Source: Chitinophagaceae bacterium
GTDB taxonomy: Bacteria > Bacteroidota > Bacteroidia > Chitinophagales > Chitinophagaceae
Direction: 5' to 3'
NCBI GenBank assembly: GCA_023957575.1
Contig: JAMLGU010000005.1
Span: 286,253-350,252 of the forward strand
DNA: 64,000 bases
Shown here: positions 1 through 8,706 of the stretch, piece by piece
Layout of the letters: the number at the start of each line of letters is the position of its first letter
Position numbering within the stretch: position 1 is the stretch's first letter
The notes under the pieces: generated by a model
Seen by the model: the letters and a program-made list of their open reading frames with translations, nothing else
Database searches by the model: none
Told to the model about the DNA's origin: nothing
Position numbers and translations under genes: made by a program

Positions 1-294
1 CACCTCAAGACCTTTTCCAAAAACAGTGGCTTTTTTCACAGTCATAGTGGTATTATCAATATCTGAAGCCACAAAATGAGTAGGGATTCCTTTTTCATTT
101 AATCTGTTGAAAAAATAAGTCGTCATTTTAAGGCCAGATTTTCCCACACCTTCAATGGTCAATCCTATTGTATTGGCTCCGGGGTCAAAAACGCCATCAG
201 TGCCGGTTACATCATCTTTAAATTTTAATAATACCTGATCTTCACTTTGGGTAGCATATACATCCTTTGTTTTTCCTGAGTATAATAGTTTCAT
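1..294 (-). CDS. purC: SAICAR synthase, N-terminal part (cut by window edge)
   Basis: Phosphoribosylaminoimidazole-succinocarboxamide synthase joins CAIR to aspartate with ATP in de novo purine synthesis. The 98 visible codons begin [13 protein letters not shown], the family's nucleotide-binding N-terminus, and continue with [13 protein letters not shown] and a [11 protein letters not shown] stretch typical of the PurC type found in Bacteroidota and Firmicutes. I read this frame from the sequence on the minus strand. The ATG is at 292-294 and no stop occurs before position 1, so the C-terminal half lies outside the window. The gene reads away from the rest of the window and has no operon partner here. 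The identification is by motif and order and is quite secure. Confidence 0.9.
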   Translation of the reverse strand, partial: MKLLYSGKTKDVYATQSEDQVLLKFKDDVTGTDGVFDPGANTIGLTIEGVGKSGLKMTTYFFNRLNEKGIPTHFVASDIDNTTMTVKKATVFGKGLEV

Positions 295-403
295 CTGTAT
301 TTTTTTTAATTTTCAAATAAATGGGTTTGCAAAAATATTCAACTCCTGCCAACTGTAGCATTTTTTTTACCTTGTATTAGTTATTAGCCGATAAAATAAA
401 AAA

Positions 404-431
404 CCCGAATTCGTTTTTATTCGAATCCGGG
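404..431 (-). terminator. Rho-independent terminator after the DUF6600-like gene
   Basis: Ten-base arms CCCGAATTCG and CGAATCCGGG (one mismatch) enclose an 8-base loop. Read on the minus strand the stem is followed by a run of T (complement of 394-403). It lies 25 bp past the stop of the gene ending at 456. Confidence 0.7.
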
Positions 432-455
432 CGATTGACTGTTTCTTATTAAAGA

Positions 456-2093
456 TTAAAACCTTCTTCCTCTGGCAGATGACTCACGCTGGGCCGGGGC
501 CGACCTTTCTGAAGACCTGCTTTCCATGCTGCGGGATTCTCTTTGAGGAGCCTGCATTTCGCGGCTACGCATTTGACTTTCACGTTGCTGACGTACTTCC
601 ATATTTCTTTGTTCGTTTACTTGTCTTTCACGTTGCTGACGTACTTCCATATTTCTTTGCTCATTTATTTGTCTTTCACGTTGGGCGCGCATCTGGCTTT
701 CACGTTGTTCATTCACCTGCCTTTCACGTTGCTGACGTACTTCCATATTTCTTTGTTCATTTATTTGTCTTTCGCGTTGGGCGCGCATCTGGCTTTCACG
801 TTGTTCATTCATCTGCCTTTCACGTTGGGCACGCACTTCCATATTTCTTTGTTCATCTATTTGTCTTTCACGTTGCTGGCGCATTTCAGAATTGTTACGT
901 CCAAAGTTTTCATTTTGCTGGCGTTGTTGCCTAATATCGTCACTACGGCGTTGCCTTACCTCACTATTGGTATTATTCTGAGTTGTAGGTCTGGCTCTTT
1001 CCAATACATTGCCACTTCGTTGGCGGCCTGTGTTTTCAGTATTACCGTTTTCAACTCTACTGTCATTATTACCAAACCTTCTGTTTTCTACATTCCCACT
1101 TCTTTCTGCTGCATTATTGTTACGCCTTTCATTATTGATACGGCCGGCATCCGATCTGCCACCGGCATCGGTTCCTCTTGAACCAACCACTCTTCCATTA
1201 TCATTTCCATTGCGCAATGCATCACTACGATTTGCAGCTACGTTTCTGTCATAGGTTTTTACATCACGTGGAGCAAATCTTCTGTTGGAATTGTCATCAC
1301 TCCTTTGCACTGTTGGGCGATATACCGATAGTTCATTACGCCTTACGTTAGTTCTCCCCGGCTGATCCATATCTTTTACGCGAAGTGCATTTATTCTACC
1401 TGTATATTTCTCCACATCACGGCGGAGTGGTCCGTTGGTGTATATTCCTTCTCTACGCGCATCGTATCTGCCGCCGCCACTATAACCTCTGTCGTTACGG
1501 CTGCCATAATAATTATTTATAATTGTAGTATTATTAAATATATTAACATTGTTTCCATAAGGGTAATAATAGCGCGAAATATATCTGGAAGTCATATAGC
1601 GGCAGGGAGCAAATGTCCAGTAATCATAACCCGGATTATAGCTACCAAAACCAATGCTGATGCTGAACCCGGGGCGCAACGGTGCCCAACCGTAGTAATC
1701 GCCACCACCACGCCAGGCTACCCATGCAGGAGACCACTCATAACCGGGCACCCAAAGCCAGCCATAATAGGGGTCATAAAACCAACGACCATAGTGAAAC
1801 GGAGCCCAACCCCAATCGTAACCAGAGTTCCACATCCAGTCATAATCATCTGTATAAGCCCAATACCCATTAGTAGAATAAGGCCTAAAGTCTCTGCCAA
1901 CCCTTGGTCGCCAGGTATAACCATAATCCGGATAATCAATCCAATCTCCATAAGGACTAAGCTGATCATAAAATGTCTGGAAATTAATATTCACGCCCAC
2001 TCTGAATTGTGCCGTTGATGGCTTTGCTATCAACATACCTATAGCCAAAAATAAACCGAAGCCTAAACCAAAGAATATACGTTTCATTTTCAT
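456..2093 (-). CDS. Secreted DUF6600-like protein with Arg/Gln-rich 16-residue repeats
   Basis: Function unknown. Residues 1-28 form a signal peptide (basic start, hydrophobic core, AQ end). Residues about 38-175 are extremely rich in Trp, Tyr and Gly, with WGWAPFHYGRW and YYGWLWVPGYEW motifs like those of the DUF6600 family of exported bacterial proteins. Residues 200-400 are an Asn/Arg/Ser-rich linker. Residues 401-512 are about 6.5 tandem units of 16 residues alternating between MEVRQQRERQVNEQRN and ESQMRAQRERQINEQR types, predicted to be highly charged helix or coiled coil. A second Met at residue 3 could also be the start. It is monocistronic with its own terminator. The aromatic domain followed by a very basic tail suggests an envelope or surface role, which is inference. 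Confidence 0.75.
   Translation of the reverse strand: MKMKRIFFGLGFGLFLAIGMLIAKPSTAQFRVGVNINFQTFYDQLSPYGDWIDYPDYGYTWRPRVGRDFRPYSTNGYWAYTDDYDWMWNSGYDWGWAPFHYGRWFYDPYYGWLWVPGYEWSPAWVAWRGGGDYYGWAPLRPGFSISIGFGSYNPGYDYWTFAPCRYMTSRYISRYYYPYGNNVNIFNNTTIINNYYGSRNDRGYSGGGRYDARREGIYTNGPLRRDVEKYTGRINALRVKDMDQPGRTNVRRNELSVYRPTVQRSDDNSNRRFAPRDVKTYDRNVAANRSDALRNGNDNGRVVGSRGTDAGGRSDAGRINNERRNNNAAERSGNVENRRFGNNDSRVENGNTENTGRQRSGNVLERARPTTQNNTNSEVRQRRSDDIRQQRQQNENFGRNNSEMRQQRERQIDEQRNMEVRAQRERQMNEQRESQMRAQRERQINEQRNMEVRQQRERQVNEQRESQMRAQRERQINEQRNMEVRQQRERQVNEQRNMEVRQQRESQMRSREMQAPQRESRSMESRSSERSAPAQRESSARGRRF
558..893. repeat. 48-bp tandem coding repeat, about 7 units
   Basis: The DNA encoding residues 401-512 of the DUF6600-like protein repeats every 48 bp. 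Two unit types alternate (ending MEVRQQ or SQMRAQ), and copies are close enough in DNA sequence to suggest recent expansion by slippage or unequal recombination. Confidence 0.85.
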
Positions 2094-2342
2094 TGTTTTT
2101 AATTGTTAAACTATTTTTTCCGAGTGAGCTAGCATCGTTTTGCTATGCGTTCTCTGATTATATGACGTAAGGTACATTATATAGTTGCTCAAATTTTTAT
2201 TTATTAATAGTATTAAGAAAATTTTTAGCAAAATTCTTTAACAATTTTGTGAATCATTTGTAAAATTGTAGAGTATTTCCCACAATGGCTTCATTTTCAA
2301 ATAGAAAGGACAGGAATTCAAATTTGATTTTGCATAAATTTT

Positions 2343-2978
2343 GTGATTGATTATTATAAAATATTAGAGATTGACCCTTCGGCCACTATGGACGAAATAA
2401 AAAGGGCATATCGCAGACAGGCGCTTTTGTTTCATCCCGACAAAACGCAGGATGATTATGAGATGAAAGCACGATTTAGCCTGGTCAAGGAAGCGTACGA
2501 AACACTGACTACACCTCCATTAAAAGAAAAATACCTTAATGAAAGATGGCTGTTAAAAGCTAACAACAAGGCGTTTATCAATAAAATTCAAACTCCTTCA
2601 GATGTGTTGAAATCAATGCTGTCATTCCATCAAAAATCAGTTTTTGTCAATGAGTTCAGCATGGATAAATCAACGTTTAAAGAAGAATTGCTGTCGGTGT
2701 TAAGCGATGAAAATATCAGTATTCTTAACTCGTTTGATGAGCAGGCGATTAATGATGAAATTATAATACTCTGTTTGAAAAACATCGCCAAACTTTCATT
2801 TAAAGACCAGCATTGGTTTGTGGAGTACCTGAACAGGATCAATATTAAAAATACGAAATTGCTTGATCATTTTTTAAATGAGCTAAAGCATCAGTCCAGG
2901 TGGGAAAAACTGAAATACTTGTTGATTCCCGTAATATTATTTTTATTTTGTGCCATTATATGGTATAGCAACCATTAA
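2343..2978 (+). CDS. J-domain (DnaJ-like) protein with C-terminal membrane anchor
   Basis: A J-domain co-chaperone that should stimulate the ATPase of an Hsp70 (DnaK). The J domain occupies residues 3-65 with the HPD signature at 31-33 in LLFHPDKT. There is no Gly/Phe region, zinc finger or DnaJ C-terminal domain, so this is a short class III J-protein. Residues 70-180 are of unknown type. Residues 189-208 form one hydrophobic segment ending in WYSNH, which makes it a C-tail-anchored protein with the J domain in the cytoplasm. The start used is GTG at 2343; no ATG precedes the J domain in frame. A rhomboid gene follows 80 bp downstream on the same strand. Client and membrane partner are unknown. 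Confidence 0.85.
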   Translation: MIDYYKILEIDPSATMDEIKRAYRRQALLFHPDKTQDDYEMKARFSLVKEAYETLTTPPLKEKYLNERWLLKANNKAFINKIQTPSDVLKSMLSFHQKSVFVNEFSMDKSTFKEELLSVLSDENISILNSFDEQAINDEIIILCLKNIAKLSFKDQHWFVEYLNRINIKNTKLLDHFLNELKHQSRWEKLKYLLIPVILFLFCAIIWYSNH

Positions 2979-3058
2979 TTTACACAAAATAATTACTTGC
3001 CGGTATTATAAATAATTTCTATCTTTCAACTTTCAAAACAAAAAACAATTTTTCAGTT

Positions 3059-3766
3059 ATGATGCCCATTGGAGACGACAATTCAGACAGGAGGATTACC
3101 CCTGTTGTCAACTATTTACTGATTGCCATCAATATTATCGTATTTGTTTTTGCCCAGCAAATGGGTTCCAACGAGGCTATGCTGATGAGTCTTTCCACTG
3201 TACCACAGGAAATATTATCAGGCAATGACATCACAACCAATGGCCTGGGCATCACACCTATTCCGGTTTATGGCACCATTATAACATCTATGTTTATGCA
3301 TGGCAGTATCGCACATATTGCCGGCAATATGCTGTACCTGTGGATTTTTGGCGATAACCTTGAAAACGTAATGGGTCATGCATGGTATTTGGTATTCTAT
3401 TTAATTTGTGGCGCTATTGCATCTTTGTCGCACGTATGGTTTTCTTCCTTTATGGGGCAAGGGTTATTGGTTCCAAGCCTTGGGGCCTCTGGAGCCATAT
3501 CCGGTGTGTTGGGCGGGTATTTAATTCTTTTTCCCCGAAACAGAGTAAGGGTGCTGGCAATCAGCTTCATAATGTATGTTCCGGCAGTGGTTACACTGGG
3601 AATCTGGATTGTAATGCAGGTGGTAAGCCAGATGGGGGCGCTGGGTGGAGAATCGGAAGGAGGTGGTGTAGCTTATGCAGCACACATTGGCGGTTTTTTG
3701 GCAGGAATGATATTAGTAAAATTTTTTGCAAGAAAACAACCCGTTTTCCCTGCAAGAGTCAGATAA
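3059..3766 (+). CDS. Rhomboid family intramembrane serine protease
   Basis: Polytopic membrane protease that cleaves transmembrane substrates within the bilayer. The catalytic Ser is S144 in the GASGAISG loop-helix motif and the catalytic His is H209 in AYAAHIGGF; MFMHGSIAHIAGNM at 79-91 is the conserved His/Asn-containing segment of TM2. About six or seven hydrophobic segments are visible and the length (235 residues) is normal for the bacterial type. An adjacent upstream J-domain protein with a single C-terminal TM lies on the same strand; co-transcription is possible but not shown. Two consecutive ATGs (3059 and 3062) are possible starts. The gene is convergent with the ccoI-like gene. Confidence 0.92.
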   Translation: MMPIGDDNSDRRITPVVNYLLIAINIIVFVFAQQMGSNEAMLMSLSTVPQEILSGNDITTNGLGITPIPVYGTIITSMFMHGSIAHIAGNMLYLWIFGDNLENVMGHAWYLVFYLICGAIASLSHVWFSSFMGQGLLVPSLGASGAISGVLGGYLILFPRNRVRVLAISFIMYVPAVVTLGIWIVMQVVSQMGALGGESEGGGVAYAAHIGGFLAGMILVKFFARKQPVFPARVR

Positions 3767-3875
3767 TTTTAATACCAATTTTTGGAACAAAACTCCTCAA
3801 CTTTAGACGAATACTTTAGTTTAAGCCAAAGTTCAAGAATTTTTAAGAGGGGATATCAAAGGAGCATGTATAAAT

Positions 3876-6275
3876 TTAAAGCGTTTTCGATTTTAACTCT
3901 GTCAATCCGTAGGTAAGCATTATAATGCTGATAGAGCTGGCAGGCATTAGCACAGCGGCAATTACCGGCGCCAACAAACCCTGTACTGCAAAATACAGGC
4001 CGGCGATATTGTACAAAACAGATACAATAAAGCTGATTAAAATTATCTTTTTCCCCGATTTAGCAAAATTTAAAAACTGATCAAGCCTTGAAAACTGCTC
4101 CGCATCAAAAATACCATCGGCTGCCGGGGTGAAATTGTTTGCATCTTCGGTAATCGCCAGTCCCACATTACTCTGCTTCAGCGCACCGGCATCATTCAGC
4201 CCATCGCCTATCATTAGTACTTTTTTCTTTTTTATATTTTGCAGATACTCGATGTATTCTAACTTTTCCTCCGGTGATTGGTTAAACAACATTTCGGTAT
4301 CGTCTTTCAATATAGTTTGCAAATTTTGAGCCTCTGCATCATTATCGCCGCTCAATACCGATAAAGTATAATTTTTTTGAAGATTTTTCATCAGTTCTGC
4401 AAATCCATAGCGATAAGAATTTTGAACAGTGAAAACGCCCAATATCTTTCCGTCCACTTTAATATTTACCTGAGAGCCGAGGTTTTCTTTTTTATCAACA
4501 GTATTATTTACAAAACTATCACTGCCTATCTTAATATGCTTTTCATTTATCCAGCCTTCAATTCCAAGCCCCGGTACATTTTTAAAATTGCTTACAGAAA
4601 TTGTTTCCAAAACATTCAGATAATCATAAATAGCCTTACTAAGCGGATGCGTAGATTGCTCCAACAAAGAGGCAATAATCATACCCAATTCATTATCAAT
4701 AGGTTGCCCGATATATCGCACTTTAAGTTTCTTACTTTGGGTAAGTGTGCCTGTTTTGTCAAAGACAATATGATTTATGTGCGACAAATGTTCAATAACA
4801 TTGGGATGACGCAGATAGAATTTATTTTTGCTCAACACCCTCAACACATTGCCATTGGTAAAAGTGGAAGAAAGCAGCAATGCACAAGGGCAGGCAATGA
4901 TGAGGATAGTGGTCAATGCATTCCATAAGGTTACGTATTCGCCTTTCCACATCCAGAAAGCAGCTGATAAAGCGCTGATTATGAAAACAATGACAGTAAA
5001 ATAATTGCTGATGTTGTGAATAAACAGCGATTCTTTTTTCTCTTCTTTAAAAACATCCTTATTCCATAGATTGGTCAGGTAGCTTTGCGAAACTTTTTTA
5101 ATCACTACCAACTCTATTTTTTCTCCTATTTGCTTGCCACCGGCATAAATGATTTCTCCCACCTCCTTTATCACAGGCAGGCTTTCGCCACTTACAAAGC
5201 TGTAGTCCACCTCTGCCCGGCCTTTGGACAATATAGCATCTGCAGGAATGAGTTCATTATCATATATTTCAATTACATCATTTTCTTTCAGATTTTCAAC
5301 CTGAGTGGGTATCGACTTATTTCCTTTAAGAACATTAACGGCTATTGGAAAAAACGATTTAAAATCGCGGTCAAATGCAATTGCCTGCTGTGTTTTATCC
5401 TGCGCCCAACGACCTACCAACATAAAAAACACAATGCCGCTCATACTGTCAAAATAAGTGTTGCTATTGAGCACAAACATCTCCCACAGGCTTCGGCCGA
5501 AAGTTAGAAGTATGGCCAGCGCAATGGGTGCATCAATATTTAAAAAACCATTCTTCAGACTTTTCCAGGCGCCGGTAAAAAATTCGGAAGAGCAATAGAA
5601 AAATACCGGTAGCGCCAGAATCAGATTGATGTATCTGAATGCAGTGCCTATTTCGTGCTGAATAAAACTACCGAAGGTAAAATACTCGGGTAGGCTCAGC
5701 ATCATAATATTTGCAAAGCAAAATCCTGCAATGGCAATTTTGTACAGGCGTGTATTATCATAGTTTTTGCTTTTTACTTCGCCTAAGTTTTGAAGACTGA
5801 TGTGTGGCTCATAGCCAATAGCTGTAAGCGACTCCACTATTTTGCGAAGTGTGGTTTTTTTATTTTCAAAAACAATAAAAACTTCCTTTTGTGCAAAATT
5901 CACCCGTGAAGAAATAACGCCATCATTAATTCTTCTTATGTTTTCAAGCAGCCAGAGGCAACTGCTACAGTGCATCTGAGGCAGATAGAAACTTACATGG
6001 GTCTGATTGTCATCCTTGAACTGAATCAGTTTTCGGGCAATCTGCTCATCATCCAGAAAACTGAATTTATCTTCTCTTATATTAATTTTTTGGGTGATGC
6101 CGGGATGTGTGTTCAGGTCGTAATAGGAACAAAGGTCATTTTGGTTCAGTATTTCAAAAACCATTTTGCACCCTTCGCAACAGAATATTTTATCATTCAA
6201 TCTTATTTTATTGTTAGCACAGGTATCGCCACAATGAAAACAAGAAGTTTTGATTTCAGATGATGAATTGCCCAA
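3876..6275 (-). CDS. ccoI: CcoI/FixI-type copper-translocating P1B ATPase
   Basis: P-type ATPase expected to move Cu+ out of the cytoplasm, in the subgroup needed to metallate cbb3-type cytochrome oxidase. An N-terminal Cys-rich metal-binding segment (CFHCGDTC near 12-19, FCCEGC at 31-36) precedes a heavy-metal-associated domain with M-H-C-S-S-C at 101-106. The membrane CPC motif (IIACPCALL) is near residue 462, the phosphorylation site DKTGTLT near 505, and GDGLNDAGAL follows in the hinge. The double N-terminal metal-binding arrangement is what distinguishes CcoI/FixI from CopA. It starts 12 bp after the hemerythrin-like gene, so the two are probably one transcript. No cco oxidase genes are in this window, so the CcoI role is family-based inference. 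Confidence 0.88.
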   Translation of the reverse strand: MGNSSSEIKTSCFHCGDTCANNKIRLNDKIFCCEGCKMVFEILNQNDLCSYYDLNTHPGITQKINIREDKFSFLDDEQIARKLIQFKDDNQTHVSFYLPQMHCSSCLWLLENIRRINDGVISSRVNFAQKEVFIVFENKKTTLRKIVESLTAIGYEPHISLQNLGEVKSKNYDNTRLYKIAIAGFCFANIMMLSLPEYFTFGSFIQHEIGTAFRYINLILALPVFFYCSSEFFTGAWKSLKNGFLNIDAPIALAILLTFGRSLWEMFVLNSNTYFDSMSGIVFFMLVGRWAQDKTQQAIAFDRDFKSFFPIAVNVLKGNKSIPTQVENLKENDVIEIYDNELIPADAILSKGRAEVDYSFVSGESLPVIKEVGEIIYAGGKQIGEKIELVVIKKVSQSYLTNLWNKDVFKEEKKESLFIHNISNYFTVIVFIISALSAAFWMWKGEYVTLWNALTTILIIACPCALLLSSTFTNGNVLRVLSKNKFYLRHPNVIEHLSHINHIVFDKTGTLTQSKKLKVRYIGQPIDNELGMIIASLLEQSTHPLSKAIYDYLNVLETISVSNFKNVPGLGIEGWINEKHIKIGSDSFVNNTVDKKENLGSQVNIKVDGKILGVFTVQNSYRYGFAELMKNLQKNYTLSVLSGDNDAEAQNLQTILKDDTEMLFNQSPEEKLEYIEYLQNIKKKKVLMIGDGLNDAGALKQSNVGLAITEDANNFTPAADGIFDAEQFSRLDQFLNFAKSGKKIILISFIVSVLYNIAGLYFAVQGLLAPVIAAVLMPASSISIIMLTYGLTELKSKTL

Positions 6276-6287
6276 TATATTATTTTT

Positions 6288-6785
6288 TTACGCCTCTTTT
6301 TCAGATTGTTGACTTACAATAATACCTTTTTTTCTTTGCAATTGCAAAATACATTTATGCAAATCATGTTTGGTATTAGTATAATTGTGGGCAAAAATAT
6401 TGATAATGCTTAACAGTGGTTCTTTTTTCTCAGGTTCCAGCAGTTCTGCTTCTACTTCAAGGCTTAAAACAAGATTATTGATTCGGTCTTCTTTTTTGGT
6501 TATCAGGTTTTGTAATTCGGTGGCGTGATTACAGTTTTCCATTGATTTACAATCTTCCTTAAGTAGATTAAGAATTAAGGGAAACATCAATCTGGTTTCA
6601 TATTTGCTCAAAGATACAAACTCATCATTAAGCTCATCCAGCAAATCAAATATATTTGCAAAGCTATCATCTTCTAAATATTTGATTTTCAATGGTTGAA
6701 TAGTCTTCAAGTGATCCATTATAACCGGATACAATTGATCTGTTATGTTTTGGATAATGGTATGGCATTCTTGTGTTAAGGACAT
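6288..6785 (-). CDS. Hemerythrin-like (RIC/YtfE-related) protein
   Basis: A small all-helical protein with spaced His and acidic residues (ECH, MDHL, CNHATE, FAHNYTNTKHDLHKC), which resembles diiron hemerythrin-like proteins of the RIC/DnrN/YtfE group that repair iron-sulfur clusters after NO or oxidative damage. The ligand pattern is not complete enough to be certain that a diiron site is formed. I start it at the ATG at 6785; an upstream in-frame ATG at 6815 would add MEGDLCKIKP, but the GGAAGGAG-rich DNA there looks more like a leader with a ribosome binding site. It sits 12 bp before the CcoI-type ATPase gene and downstream of an Fnr-type site, next to a globin gene. That context supports a role under low oxygen or NO. 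Confidence 0.65.
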   Translation of the reverse strand: MSLTQECHTIIQNITDQLYPVIMDHLKTIQPLKIKYLEDDSFANIFDLLDELNDEFVSLSKYETRLMFPLILNLLKEDCKSMENCNHATELQNLITKKEDRINNLVLSLEVEAELLEPEKKEPLLSIINIFAHNYTNTKHDLHKCILQLQRKKGIIVSQQSEKEA

Positions 6786-6851
6786 CGGTTTAATTTTACA
6801 CAAATCTCCTTCCATCCGCTTGATTAAAAAATGACAGGGTAGTAAAATTTA

Positions 6852-6867
6852 TATGATATTTATCACA
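6852..6867 (-). promoter_or_regulatory. Candidate Fnr/Dnr-type operator
   Basis: TGAT-ATTT-ATCA at 6854-6865 is a dyad with the TGAT-N4-ATCA core of Crp/Fnr family (Fnr, Dnr) sites. It lies about 70 bp upstream of the hemerythrin-like start, where an activator would bind. The match is to the inner core only; the outer T and A of the full TTGAT-N4-ATCAA consensus are absent. Confidence 0.4.
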
Positions 6868-6892
6868 TTTATCAGGGAAATATCAGAAATTT

Positions 6893-6928
6893 TCTAAGAA
6901 AATTCAATCCGAATTGAATTTTCTTAGA
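6893..6928 (-). terminator. Long perfect hairpin at the globin stop codon
   Basis: A perfect 16-bp inverted repeat (arms 6893-6908 and 6913-6928, loop CCGA) overlaps the TAA stop of the globin gene. Read on the minus strand the stem is followed by an A/T-rich stretch but not by a clean T run, so it may be a terminator, a transcript-stabilising hairpin, or a DNA-binding palindrome. Confidence 0.5.
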
Positions 6929-7325
6929 CTAAAGGTTGTGAAGAATTATTTCTGTAATAATTCAGTTTTCTCAAAAACATGTCTGCCATTTTTTCGGCAC
7001 GCCATCTGGCTTCGTCCGCAATTTCGCCTTCAAAATACTCATCGAGTGTTTCATCAAAAAGTGTCAGCCATACCTCAAAATGTTCATTATCAATATTTAA
7101 ACCGGCATGCGGCGGAAAAGGACTTCCATAATAAGTACGCTCGTCCAGCAAAACGGTTTGCCAAAATGTGTACATTTTTTCAAGGTGCGACGGCCATCTG
7201 TCTGCTATTCTTTCATCAAACACAGGACCAATCAATTTATCTTTTCTTACTTTGGAATAAAAACTGTCAACCAGTTTTTTTATATCGTCCAAATTTTCAA
7301 TATCTTTTTTAGCGTTACTCATCAA
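6924..7325 (-). CDS. Group III truncated hemoglobin
   Basis: A haem-binding 2-on-2 globin of about 130 residues. The region from KKLVDSFYSKVRKD through IGPVFDERI, the WPSHLEKMYTFWQTVLL helix and PFPPHAGL with the proximal His near HFEVWLTLF are the hallmarks of the group III (trHbP) family. Members bind O2 and NO and are linked to microaerobic or nitrosative conditions. A second Met at residue 2 is an equally good start. It is encoded just upstream of the hemerythrin-like and CcoI-like genes on the same strand but separated by a strong hairpin and about 110 bp with a putative Fnr-type site, so it is probably a separate transcript. It lies 20 bp downstream of ftsY on the same strand. Confidence 0.88.
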   Translation of the reverse strand: MMSNAKKDIENLDDIKKLVDSFYSKVRKDKLIGPVFDERIADRWPSHLEKMYTFWQTVLLDERTYYGSPFPPHAGLNIDNEHFEVWLTLFDETLDEYFEGEIADEARWRAEKMADMFLRKLNYYRNNSSQPLV

Positions 7326-7345
7326 AAAATAATTAATTTCAACTA

Positions 7346-8314
7346 TTATTCTTCTTTTTTTAGGTTGAAAAGACTATCCACAAACTCATGTTTATCAAAC
7401 ACCAGCAAATCTTCCATCTTTTCGCCCACTCCTATAAACCTCACCGGAATTTTAAACTGATCGGCAATTGCCAGCACTACTCCACCTTTGGCAGTGCCAT
7501 CCAGCTTGGTTACTGCCATCGCTGTTACATCGGTAGCAGCAGTAAACTGCCTGGCCTGTTCCAGTGCATTTTGTCCGGTGGAGCCATCCAATACTAACAG
7601 TACTTCGTGCGGCGCTTCGGGAACAATTTTTTGCAATACTCTTTTAATCTTACTCAACTCATCCATCAGATGAATTTTATTGTGCAAACGTCCTGCAGTA
7701 TCAATCAAAACCACATCGCTATTGCGGCTCACGGCACTTTGAGCCGTATCAAATGCCACGGCAGCCGGATCGCTGCCCATAGGTTGCTTCACAATAGGCA
7801 CTCCCACTCTTTCGCTCCAGATGGTAAGCTGGTCAACCGCCGCCGCCCTAAAGGTATCGGCAGCGCCCAACAATACATCTTTTCCGGCTATTTTAAAATT
7901 ATGTGCAAGTTTGCCAATAGTTGTAGTTTTTCCCACCCCATTTACACCCACTACCAAAATGATATAAGGTTTGGCAGGCATCTCACTCTCAAAAGAATAA
8001 CTTGAGGCCGAAGGAGCGTCAACCAGAATGTTTTCTATCTCCTGCTGCAGCATATTGTTGAGCTCGGAGGTGCTCAGATATTTGTCTTTCGCTACCCGTT
8101 GTTCAATTTGTTCGATGATACGAACAGTAGTTTCCACTCCCACATCGGCGCTTATAAGGGCATCTTCCAGATTGTCCAATACTTCCTCATCCACCGTACT
8201 TTTACCCGCTACGGCCTTAGTAATTTTGGAAAGAAATCCCTCCTTGGTCTTTTGCAACCCATGGTCAAGTGTTTCCTTTTCTTTTTTTCCAAATAATTTT
8301 TTAAACAGACTCAT
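7346..8314 (-). CDS. ftsY: Signal recognition particle receptor FtsY
   Basis: SRP GTPase that docks ribosome-nascent-chain complexes at the membrane for co-translational insertion. The NG domain is complete: the P-loop GVNGVGKTTT near 123-132, the DTFRAAAVDQL insertion-box region, DTAGRLHNK, and TKLDGTAKGG near the C-terminus. The N-terminal A domain is short, giving 322 residues, as usual in Bacteroidota. It is preceded at 125 bp by the DUF4295-rpmG-rpmB genes on the same strand, a conserved order in this phylum. Identification is secure. Confidence 0.96.
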   Translation of the reverse strand: MSLFKKLFGKKEKETLDHGLQKTKEGFLSKITKAVAGKSTVDEEVLDNLEDALISADVGVETTVRIIEQIEQRVAKDKYLSTSELNNMLQQEIENILVDAPSASSYSFESEMPAKPYIILVVGVNGVGKTTTIGKLAHNFKIAGKDVLLGAADTFRAAAVDQLTIWSERVGVPIVKQPMGSDPAAVAFDTAQSAVSRNSDVVLIDTAGRLHNKIHLMDELSKIKRVLQKIVPEAPHEVLLVLDGSTGQNALEQARQFTAATDVTAMAVTKLDGTAKGGVVLAIADQFKIPVRFIGVGEKMEDLLVFDKHEFVDSLFNLKKEE

Positions 8315-8439
8315 TTATTTTGTTTAGTAATTTTAAATTAAAAAAGAACATCTTCTGACATCAAAAAATTCAATCTCTATGAAACAACAAAAGCCATTCG
8401 CTTTGTACGAACAGCTTTCACTCTATTTTTTCAATGAAA

Positions 8440-8613
8440 TTATTTTTGAGCCAGAAAATCTTTAACCTTTTCCTTATGCACGATATTCTCCTTAAAGGTA
8501 TAGGCGCCAGTTTTAGGATTACGAACGGCACGTATCACTTTTGACCAGTTTTTCGATTCTGCTGCTGCTTTCGCATCTTTTACTTTTGCGTTTTTTGAAG
8601 CTGATTTTGCCAT
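8440..8613 (-). CDS. DUF4295 small basic protein
   Basis: A 57-residue basic protein that I translated directly: it starts MAKSASKNAKVK, contains NWSKVIRAVRNPKTGAY, and ends KDFLAQK with TAA at 8440-8442. It is too short for common ORF cut-offs. In Bacteroidota a DUF4295 protein is found between rpmG and ftsY, exactly as here, and its Lys-rich composition and company suggest a ribosome-associated role, which is inference. ATG is at 8611-8613, about 90 bp from the rpmG stop. Confidence 0.88.
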   Translation of the reverse strand: MAKSASKNAKVKDAKAAAESKNWSKVIRAVRNPKTGAYTFKENIVHKEKVKDFLAQK

Positions 8614-8706
8614 TGTATAAATATTAGATTGTTATTATTTAAAATATTGATTCAAAACAGACTATCGGGGCTATCGATGGAGCTAAACCATCTCTCCGGT
8701 TTGCCT

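Noticed and set aside
543..1181. Long plus-strand frame opposite the DUF6600-like gene
   Set aside because: It is a mirror of the repeat-rich minus-strand gene, has a Phe/Leu-rich composition without domain features and no start context.
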